Source: Acridotheres tristis
Lineage: Eukaryota > Chordata > Aves > Passeriformes > Sturnidae
DNA: 64,000 nucleotides
NCBI GenBank assembly: GCA_037013685.1
Contig: CM072908.1
Coordinates: 7,391,001 to 7,455,000 of the forward strand
Direction of reading: 5' to 3'
In this document: positions 49,666-64,000 of the stretch, one piece after another
Layout: each line of letters begins with the position of its first letter
Numbering within the stretch: the first letter of the stretch is position 1
Translations under genes and position numbers: made by a program
The notes under the pieces: generated by a model
Seen by the model: only the letters and a program-made list of their open reading frames with translations
What the model was told of the DNA's origin: nothing
Databases searched by the model: none

Positions 49666-50700
49666 TGCTGGAGCCGTGGAAGGGCCGGATAGGGGGTTGG
49701 TTGTAGGGAAAATAAGAAAGAAAGAGAGTAAAACTCACAGGCACACTGGCAGCTCCTGCAGCCGTGTTGCCCTTCGGTATCAACCCGCCTCCCTCCTCCC
49801 GGAAAGGGAGAAGGAACAAGCGTCCCCGTCCCACGTCACACCAATAAATGGTCTCATGCCTGGGAGGACACAGGGTTCAGAGTCCTGGTGAGGCAGCAGC
49901 TGATATCTCCCATTTTCACACCTCTGTGGCCAAATCCCACCTTTTCATAAGCATTTGAATCCCCTTTATTTCCTCTTATTGCTCCCACCCACCTGGGATT
50001 AAACTCCCCATGGGCAGCAGGAAATACCACCTTTCCTTTCAAAAAACAAGGCTTCAACAGGATTTTGCTTTTGGAAACTTTCTACATCCCCATTCCCTCC
50101 CTCCTTACCCCCAATTCCATGCCAATCGCTTCCAGCTCTGTGCATCCCTCCTTTTATTTTTCCAGGTGGGAAAACTGAGGCACAGTGCTGTGAATCATCA
50201 CGTCCCCGACATTGACACATCCCCTGAGCAGCACCCGGCAGCACAGGCAGGATGCACCCAACCCCGAGAAACCCTGCTTAGGAAGGAAAAGGGCTGTTTA
50301 TCCAGCTTCCCAAGGGGAAAAGCAGCTGGGGCAAAGCTTCCCCTTCCCAAATAGAATGGTTTGGCGTGGGGGAGAACCCTGAGGCTTTATTCAGGGTGCT
50401 GAGTTGCTGAAGCAGGATTCATCCCTGAGGTGAATTGGCAGCTTGAAAAATACCTGTGTGATGAGCTCCTGGTCTCATGCAGCTCTGCTCCCCCAAAATC
50501 CCACTCACGGGGGTCAGCACATCCTTTTAGGGGCAAGACAGACTCCCCGAGGTGGGGGAAAAGCTTCGCGATGTTCCTGCCGGTGACTTCAGCTTCTGAC
50601 TCAAGGAGAGAAGGGATTAAAGAAGAAAAAGAACCCCAAGCATTTCGCTCCTTCTTTCCCTCCCTCCCCGCCGGCTACCGGCCTTCGCCCAGCTCCTCAC

Positions 50701-50737
50701 CCGCCGGAGCCGTGCCTTTTCCTCCTCCCCAGCAGAT
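50701..50737 (-). other. FBLIM1: Candidate non-coding 5' exon of FBLIM1
   Basis: On the minus strand a polypyrimidine tract (TTCTTTTCCCCCCAG) leads to TTTTCTGCAG|ATCTGC. A 37-nt segment follows, then a good donor CGGCGG|GTGAGG. It lies about 1 kb upstream of the coding start. Transcript evidence is needed to accept it. Confidence 0.3.
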
Positions 50738-50999
50738 CTGCAGAAAACTGGGGGGAAAAGAAAAGAATTATCATTTAAAAAAAAAAAAAAAAAATTCTCC
50801 GGGGTTAATGGGAACCATGTGCTCATCGCATTCCTCTTTGTGCCGGGGCTGACGGGATCCCGGCGGCCCCGTGGCGGCACCCCCCAGATCCCCCCCCAGC
50901 CGGGGAACTCGAGGGGTGCATTAATTGGGGACCCCCCTCCCCATGTAATTCCATCCTGGTTTGGGGTGACCGAGGCCACATTGGAAAGGAACCCCCCTG

Positions 51000-51600
51000 G
51001 TTTCCCTAAAATCTCCTAGGATGGGAGCTCAGGTGGGATTGATGGGGATAGGGCCACTTGTGGGGTACCCCCCCAACTCCCAAAACTGGGATGGGACGCA
51101 GCCCTCTAGAGCTGTACCGCAACTCTGCCCCTGCACCAGGGACCTCTCAGAGGACTCCCAAGGAAAAAGGGATGAGATGGGGGTACACAAGCCTTGGTGT
51201 CCCTTCTCCCCTTCACCCCGAGTGGTCCCACTATCCTCTTGTCCCTCACATGGGTGGGGGGGCTTGCAGCCCCCTCGGCATCCCTTGTGTGCAACCGTGC
51301 AGCCCCACAGCTCCCTGTCCCATACCTGGCAGTGCCCTGTCCCCTCTGGGGCAGTGGCCCCAACGTGTCCCCCTGCCGGGGAGCCCCCCATCCCCTCCCT
51401 GAGAGAGTCCCCAGCCCCCTCCTTGGGGGTGGCTCTTGGTCCCCTTGTCTCATCCCAGGATGACTGCTGTCCTTATCCCATCACGTGTGGGTCCCGTGTC
51501 CCATATTGGGGTGTCCCCTGTCCTCTCTTGGGGGTAGTCCCAATCCCACACCTGAGGTGGTCCCTACCTGAGGGTCGCCCCTGTCCCCTACCTGGGGGGG
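51000..51600. repeat. Degenerate C-rich repeats in FBLIM1 5' region
   Basis: Loose repetition of phrases such as CCCTGTCCCCTACCTGGGG and TGGTCCC with no fixed period. The tract is compositionally skewed and is probably decayed minisatellite. No exon is evident. Confidence 0.45.
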
Positions 51601-51850
51601 TCGTACCTTGCGGGCGAGGTTCCCTGCCCGGGACGGGCGGGGTATCGCCTGCCCGGAGGTAGCTCTGCAGCCTCGCGGGGGGTGACCCTGTCCCCGTCCC
51701 TGTCCCCTACCTGGGGAGCCAGTGCGGGTCCCTCCGTGCGCTCCGCAGGCGCGGCGGGGGCAGCGGGAAGGCAGAACCGCCCGGCATCACCGCCCCTTCC
51801 TCCCTCCTCCTCCTCCTCTTCCACCTCCCTTCCTCCTCCCCTCTGCCTGC
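51600..51850 (-). promoter_or_regulatory. FBLIM1: Candidate FBLIM1 promoter and first exon
   Basis: A GC- and CpG-rich block about 2 kb upstream of the FBLIM1 ATG. On the minus strand there is a possible first-exon donor, GGCTCCCCAG|GTAGGG, at 51714/51713. Another possible donor, CGCAAG|GTACGA, lies near 51607. The adjacent plus-strand CCTCCTCCTCC run is low complexity. Confidence 0.4.
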
Positions 51851-51879
51851 CCCACAGCCCCGGGCGGAGGAAGAGGGGG

Positions 51880-52310
51880 ACAAATGCCCTTGGAATGCCC
51901 TATTCATCCCCCGATTGCCCCAAGCTCCCCAAAGTGCTCCATGGTTGCCCCATGGCCCCGTGGGTGCTTTCATATGCTCTGGGATTACCCCCCTCACGTT
52001 TTCCCATGGACCCCCCCTTGAGACCCCCACACACCCTCAGGGCACCCAACGCCAAAGGGTGCCCCGTGAGCCCCCATACGCCCCAGGGTGCCTGTGTGCC
52101 TCAGTACAGCCATAATATCTCCATATACCCTCAGGATAGCCCCTATCCTCCAATGCAGCCCCAGTTACCCCCCCGTACAGCTCCATCCTCAAAATGCCCC
52201 ATATTTCTTCTGTGCACCCCCGGGACACCTGTGTGCCCCCCTAGAGCCCCAGCGTGCCCTTATAGAGTCCCTGGTGCCCCAAACACACCCAGACCCCGTC
52301 CTGCTCCCAT
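51880..52310. repeat. Degenerate minisatellite, FBLIM1-TMEM82 interval
   Basis: A run of short C-rich phrases of about 20-30 bp containing GCCCCATA, CCCCCA and CAGGGTGCC variants (for example CATATACCCTCAGGATAGCCC near 52120). The units are too diverged to give an exact period. It resembles the array in TMEM82 intron 4. Confidence 0.65.
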
Positions 52311-52591
52311 CCTGCATTGGGGGTCCATGCCCAGGCAGTCAGAACCCCCCCTCCCCACCTTCACAGGGCCTGTTGCCCTCTGGCATAGCACAGCGGGCTG
52401 CAGTCAGGGGGAAACTGAGGCACAGGGGCACTTCCCAGCCAGAGGATCACCCCACTCCATGCCTCAGTTTCCTTTCCCAAGGAGAAATTCTACCCGCCTC
52501 CTTCAAAAAGCTGCACTATCACCATCCTAAGTGCCTTTCCAGATCAATGGGACCCCAGCTTGCACTTCTCGTGGATTGTGCTGGAAAAGAC

Positions 52592-52597
52592 TTTATT
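52592..52597 (-). terminator. TMEM82: TMEM82 polyadenylation signal
   Basis: AATAAA on the minus strand about 300 nt after the TMEM82 stop, in the context AGAAAATAAAGTC. It is the first canonical hexamer downstream. Confidence 0.7.
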
Positions 52598-52810
52598 TTC
52601 TGAGATTTATAACCCACCGGAGGCCCCGACAGTGTGGGCCTGCAGCCAGCAAGGATGAGACATCCATCAGCATCCCACAATCCCACTGGGACCAGAGAAC
52701 AAACCCCAGTAGTGCTGCCCCCAAAAACCAGGGGCAATGTGAGTCTTTCCCCCGGTCTCCTCCATCCCATGGGATGTGGTTGGATGCCTTCTAGGAGCCC
52801 TTTTTTCCTA

Positions 52811-55559
<2,749 letters not shown>

Positions 55560-55908
55560 TTTCCATGGAGAGAAGCCACAGTGTAGCCAGGCCCCGGCTC
55601 CAAGGTCCGCGGGGTGGAGGCGGGGAGTGGCTCCCCCCCAGCTAGTAAATCATTATTGGGGAAAGCCAGGGCAGCTGGAGTCCCGGCAGGAAGAGATGAG
55701 CTCCAGCTGCCCCTTAGATGTGAAAATTAGGAGAAGAGGGATGGGATGCACATGGAGGGGCTCAGGGACCACCAGCGCCTTTAACCTCTCCCCACCCCAG
55801 CATTGCTATTCTACTCTCCACCCTGAGGCATCGCAGCATTTCAGGGCCTGCCCCCCATCTGCACCACCCCGAAGACCCCCAAGACAACACCAAAAATAGA
55901 AAAACCTC

Positions 55909-55914
55909 TTTATT
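55909..55914 (-). terminator. SLC25A34: SLC25A34 polyadenylation signal
   Basis: AATAAA in the context TTAATAAAGAGG, only about 52 nt after the stop codon. If used, the 3' UTR would be under about 80 nt. Confidence 0.7.
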
Positions 55915-55957
55915 AACATCGGTGGTGGTGGTGGAAGGAGTCTGTCCTACAGCCCTA

Positions 55958-59096
<3,139 letters not shown>

Positions 59097-59102
59097 TTTA
59101 TT
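59097..59102 (-). terminator. PLEKHM2: Candidate PLEKHM2 polyadenylation signal
   Basis: AATAAA in the context AATAAATAGACC, about 900 nt after the PLEKHM2 stop. The interval 59103-60002 would then be 3' UTR; it holds a short TTA repeat (59212-59224) and no other gene. Confidence 0.5.
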
Positions 59103-60002
59103 TGGGGAGTGGGGAAAGGAAGCAGATGTATGTACATATACATTCAGTCACATACGTTTCCTCCCAGAAAAAGGCCCCGTGAACGTATATTACATGAGAA
59201 GGTCTCCAGGTTATTATTATTATTTAAAAGCTGGGGTTGTGCCCTAAAGTGCTCATTGTGGAGAGCAAGTGGCGATGGGTCCTCGCTGGCCTTGGATGCA
59301 GTGAGCTGAGGAGATGGGGACATGTTTGGTGGCAGCCACATGACAATGTCCCTTAGGACACCTGTAGAACGCGGGACTCCACCTCTTCTCCCCCAGTGCA
59401 CAGGGCGAGCGTTCAAACCACAAATCGGCTGCTAAGATCTCCTAAAACCACGTTTAAAGCCAAGTATTTGGCCCTGTTCCTTCTTCCCTAGCCTCAAATC
59501 TCCTGGACAGGCTGAGAAAGGTTCAGTGGTGTCCGGAGGCCCCGGAGCTCTCCAGGAGAAGGAGGCGGAGCAGTGCCGTCCTCCGTGATTGTATGAGCAA
59601 CAAAACATGCACGGTAAGGATTGAGTGTTCCCGCCTCGCCCCGACCCTGTTCGAAAATGAACAAGTCCTCAGTCCTGCTACCCACCAGAACAGGGATGCT
59701 CGTCCCAGCCCACCCCGCTCCCAACCCTCTCCCGCACTACTACTGGGATATTATTCTGCGAAAGGCAAATTATTTGCCCTGTGGCAGATGGACAAGGAGG
59801 AAGGCGCAGGTGGTGAAGCGTCTGGCTGCTCCCCAAACCACATCAGATGTCCCTGGCTCGGTGGAGAGCACGGGGTCCACGCTGCAGGCACGGCCCTGGT
59901 GGGGACCAAGTGATGGCAGGAGGCTTTGGGGTGCCAGTTGGCCAGATATAGGCCCTGATCCCCAAAAACGGGCTCCCATGGGCTGTCCTCCCCTGTCCAG
60001 GG

Positions 60003-63000
60003 TTAACACCAGGGGTCTCGCTCAGCCCGGCCCCGGCAGAGGCTGTCACTGCGCTGCCAGGCGCTGTCAATGAGGCTCTGGGCATCCTCACATTTCTTCT
60101 TCACAGCAGCATCCAGAATGGCCTTGTGCTGGAGATCGACCTGAAACACGAGTGTGGGGTGTCAGGAGGGAAACAGACAACAGTCACTTCTCCTCTCGCT
60201 GTAAAACCACCTCAAATCCACATGGGGAAGCTGCCTGTGTCATGGATATGATGACAGCGGGGCTGACCCACATTCCTCCCACTCCACTCGCCAGCACTGG
60301 ATGCTCATATGGCTTGTCTTGCCGGATTCTAAATCCTTTGATTATACGGACACACAGGAGCTCTCTGGCTCTCCTGCCCTTTATGGTAAAGCTGAGTTCA
60401 CCCTACAGGGACATATTCATCCCTCTGCCCTCCCTCACCGGATGAGAGTGTGAGGCAGCCCCACATGCTCACCTGGTAAATGTTCCTCCACGCAACGTTC
60501 AGTGCTGACAGGAACCTCTCCAGTTCTGTAGTGCAACTAAAATAAAGGACCCAGGGAGGCAGGAACTCCTTGCTGTCCTGAGCAAACTCCTAAACACCAA
60601 GAGAGAGGCCAGGTGTCAGCACTGGGTGCTCGCCCAGCCCCGGGACAGCAGGTCCCAAAGCCCTACACTCACCAGGATACAGTACTCCTTGCCGGCCTCT
60701 GTGGAGACGGCCGTGATGTCCGTCAGCTCCGCAGTGCCCAGCGAGCGGAAGAAGCTGGTCTGGCAGTCCTCGTGGCACGTGAAAGCCTTCTCGTCTGTCA
60801 GCACCAGGCAGCAGGGAACGCAAGGCGTGGGGGCAACACCCTGGGGGATCACCTGCATGGGGTGGGGAAGGGGAGGTAAAAACTGGCATGGTGGAGCCCC
60901 ATCTCCATGGGGTGCCCTGTGGGGAAACCCTCCTAGCTCAGGATGAAACTGCCTGCTCCATCCTGCCAGACATTCCTGCTCCTTTCAGCAACGCCAAAGG
61001 GGCTCTGGGCAAAGATGGAGGCCGAAGCACCCACGCTCAGGGCCTGTCCCCAGCTCACCCCTTTGGAGACAGCCTGGCAGAAGTACTGCATCCAGTCTGC
61101 CATGTCCTCCTCGTTGTCAGCACTCAGCTCCAGGGAGGGCCGGTCCGTCAGGATCACCTGGAAGGAGTGGGGCCGGTCGGTGGTGTTGGAACGCCGGCAT
61201 CCCCCACACTGCTCGCCGCTGGGAGAGAGGGGGAGGATGAAGATGAGCCGGATGGATGGGCCAGAACGAGCTGAACAGCCTCTGACTGCCCTCCCTGGGC
61301 AGCACGTCACCCCTGCTCCCAACAGTCAATCATCTCCCATCCGTGACATTCCCTGGGATTGTTCCAAGGACCATCTCCAGGCTCTTCACATTGCAGCAGA
61401 GCTGGAGTTGAGCAGAGTGGGTCTCCCAGCAGGGCTCTTGGAGGGATGCATCACCCACCCCTCAGAGGCCAAGGCCCCACCCAAGGAAGGAAATGAGCCC
61501 ATTTCCAGTGGCATGGGCTGGAGCCAAAACTAATTGGCACCTGCCCCCAGGCAGGAGCAGCCGGGAGTCCTGCAGCATGGACCAGGTCATGATCCAGCCT
61601 GCAACCCCTCCCTAGACATTCAAAATAGCTCCTGCTCCCCAGATCCCCATCGAGTTTGGGTGCCGTGTCCAACCAGCCACTTACCCCATGTTGATGGAGA
61701 GCAGAGGGGTGACATCCGTCCGATCTGGGTACTGGTACAAGATCCCGTTGCTGCCGTTTGGGAAGATGAGAGACGAGGTAAGTGGAGTCAGCTCAGCTCT
61801 GTATCCTCTGCCTGTGGTCCTACAGCCATCCCTGCCCTGCCCTCCACCCATGCAGCCCCATGGGGTCACATTCCTGCTGCTGGGCACCCACAAATGGTGG
61901 CTTTAGCCACCAAACTGGTAGCTTGGCCCCTTTAGGTGGCAAGATGAGTCCTCTCGACCTCCCAGGCAGCTCTGGGGCAGCAAACTGCTCCCAGCACCTT
62001 CTCCCAAGAGCCCTGTCTGACCTCAGCCCTGGCCCACAGCCCCAGTACCCACCTGAGCACCACGAAGCAGGGCTTCCACTGCTCCTTGCCCAGGTAGGAG
62101 GTGCCTGCCTTGTAGTGCAGGATGCCGTCCTTGGTCACGGTGTTTTCTGCAGAGGAGTAGCTGCTGCTGCTGGGTCCCAGCGCCTCATCCATGGGGTCTT
62201 CCCAGTGAACGAGGCCATAGAAACGCACAACCACGTTGCAGGCCTGTAAGAACCAGAAGGAGTCAAGGGAGTCTCCTGTGATGGTGACTTTGTCACCTGC
62301 AGTGATGGTGGTGGTATCCAAACTCACCTCACATTTGGACTCCTGCGCCACAAACTTGGCAAGTGCCAGCTTCTCCATGGTGGCATCTGTGAGGATACTG
62401 GGATAAGGAGGCTCCCGGCACCCTTTGATCATGGCTGACTTCAAGGAGACCAGGAAGAATCTGAGAGGGAGGCAGAGATCTCTGACAAGGCTGGGGCAAA
62501 CAGCCCCTCATCTCCCTCATACACTCTGGTGCCCAAAGGGCTCCCATTAAACATGGGCCTCTGGTCCCAAGTGACACGTGGTCTGCTGCATTGCCCAAAG
62601 CCCCAAAGCTCAGACTGAGGGATGGGGTGACAGTTTATCCAGGGAAGATACTTTGGTTGTATCCATGCCTGAGGCATTTCTAGCTGTCAGCTGGGTTCAG
62701 CCAGTGCCATCGAACCAACCCCCAAGCCCATCACGGGTGGCAGCACTGTCGTGAAGGGCTGTCTCTAGGGGTCTCCCACTGTCCCCAAGTCCAAGCATTC
62801 CAGAGTTCCATGCTCCAGTTCCCCACTCACTCAGTGAGAGCCATGTCGGCAGTGTCGAGTAGGAACTGCTTCCTCCGGTTGGTGCACACCAGCGTCACCG
62901 TCTGCTGATCCAGCCCCACCTGTGCCACACACCAGTGGTTAGGGAAGCCAGGCACAGGTTGAGAGGCAACAGAGCAGGGCTGACCGGGCTTCTAGCCCCA

Positions 63001-63837
63001 GGGAGAGGGTCAGTGGTCACTCCGCTGCCCATGCAAAGACATGAGCAACGTGGGCACCCACAGAGGTAGCACTGGAAGGGGCATCACTACCAACTCTCCC
63101 AGTCTCAAAGGTTCACTGCCCAGAACGCTCCCCATGGACACAAACACTCTCCATTGTGATGCTTCTGGCACCTGCACCCCTGGACAGGTGAGAACTGATC
63201 CCCTCACTAGCCTCCAGCTCCCCTGGGCTGCCTGCCCCGACTGCGCTCACCGAGATGTAATCCAGCTCGTTGTAGGACACGGCCTCCTCCACCATGTATG
63301 GCTTCTCCGCTGCCCCTGGCACAGACACAGAGAGCCATGTGAAGGGGGGCACAGGACCCCCTCTGCAGCAGCAGCAGCAGCGATGCACCTGCAAACTGAG
63401 CCATGTCCTAGGCAGCACGGAGCCACGGGACACGTGTCCCAGTGCTCCCAGAGGACAAGTCCGTCTGATCTCCCTACTGTGACCATGAGACTCAAGGGAA
63501 CTGGCAGTGAAGGCAATAATGGCCTAATCCACATACAAGCCATGGATGGAGCCTTCCTCCCTCCCACTGAGCCCAGAGGCTGTCGGGATGAGATACCTTT
63601 CCGGATGAGGTACACGTAGCAATCAGTCAGCAGGACGTAGATTAGCTGCAGGTTCCCTTCCATGTGCCCCGTGCTCATTCGGATCATCTGCATGGAAAAA
63701 AAGGAGCTCTCAGGCCTGGGCTGATGCAAGCACAGAGCTGATCCTTCAATTGATGGAGATCCTTTACCCTGAACAACTGCTCCTCATTCTCCCGAAAGAC
63801 GTGGATCATCAGCAGGAGGAGATGGTTGTTATCCACC
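60003..63837 (-). CDS. PLEKHM2: PLEKHM2 (SKIP), C-terminal 432 residues, partial
   Basis: Eleven exons (63768-63837, 63597-63687, 63251-63315, 62831-62919, 62328-62460, 62053-62243, 61685-61750, 61059-61218, 60673-60852, 60473-60589, 60003-60140) join in phase and end RGRAERDPWC. The N-terminal RUN domain and kinesin-binding region lie beyond the right edge. The first four exons encode a strand-rich module (GNLQLIYVLLTDCYVYLIRK; VTLVCTNRRKQFLLDT). A PH domain follows, from KDGILHYKAGTSYLGKEQW through LYQYPDRTD to the closing tryptophan in ADWMQYFCQAV. The tail contains cysteine-rich TPCVPCCLVLTDEKAFTCH. In the family, PLEKHM2 binds GTP-bound ARL8 on lysosomes and kinesin light chain, moving lysosomes outward along microtubules. 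The short intron at 62244-62327 is stop-free and could be mistaken for coding. Confidence 0.95.
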
Positions 63838-64000
63838 CTGCAGAGAGAGACAGCAGAGGATGGATATGGATGTCAGTCCAGGAAGGGGAATCCCCTTCCT
63901 TGTTGAATATGTCCACGATTTGGGCATTTGTTAGCTCCCCAAGACTTTCTCTTCCTGACCCTTTGTGCCTCCTCTTCATCCTGGACAAGGATGGGCTTTG

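Noticed and set aside
50773..50793. Poly-A stretch next to the FBLIM1 5' region as a mobile-element tail
   Set aside because: It is a simple homopolymer with no recognisable element body beside it.

Overview
The window is vertebrate genomic DNA, most likely from a bird. Two truncated chicken-repeat-1 (CR1) LINE tails are present (about 9481-9771 and 54239-54810). Introns in the right half are short and the promoters are CpG-rich. I recognised five protein-coding genes from their spliced products. All are on the minus strand: PLEKHM2 (right edge, 5' end missing), SLC25A34, TMEM82, FBLIM1 and SPEN (left edge, 3' end missing). This is the order and shared orientation known from human 1p36. I infer a neoavian, possibly songbird, genome from the CR1 style, but the species cannot be fixed from the sequence alone.

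Layout, left to right. 1-10612 is SPEN intron 3, which contains a CR1 tail, an internal CpG island with a 21-23 bp tandem repeat, and an old 112 bp tandem duplication. 10613-32613 holds SPEN exons 3, 2 and 1 with introns of 3.3 and 17.8 kb. 32614-33215 is the SPEN CpG-island promoter, and 33216-33790 is a G-rich minisatellite. 33.8-47.1 kb is a gene desert with two GC-rich patches; one (43.30-43.57 kb) looks like an unannotated promoter. 47.2-51.85 kb is FBLIM1, 52.6-55.6 kb TMEM82, 55.9-58.3 kb SLC25A34, and 59.1-64.0 kb the 3' part of PLEKHM2.

The genes are neighbours by synteny and are not a pathway. SPEN is a nuclear corepressor with RNA-binding domains. FBLIM1 (migfilin) is a LIM adaptor at cell-matrix junctions. 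TMEM82 is a multi-pass membrane protein of unknown role. SLC25A34 is a mitochondrial carrier, and PLEKHM2 (SKIP) links lysosomes to kinesin-1. Exon boundaries were set by GT/AG sites and by unbroken reading phase, and every exon length agrees with its phase. I found no prokaryotic features, CRISPR arrays or intact mobile elements. I see no convincing new multi-gene system. The best leads are the two unassigned CpG islands (4.9 and 43.3 kb), a CR1 tail abutting a TMEM82 splice acceptor, and a stop-free 84-nt intron in PLEKHM2.
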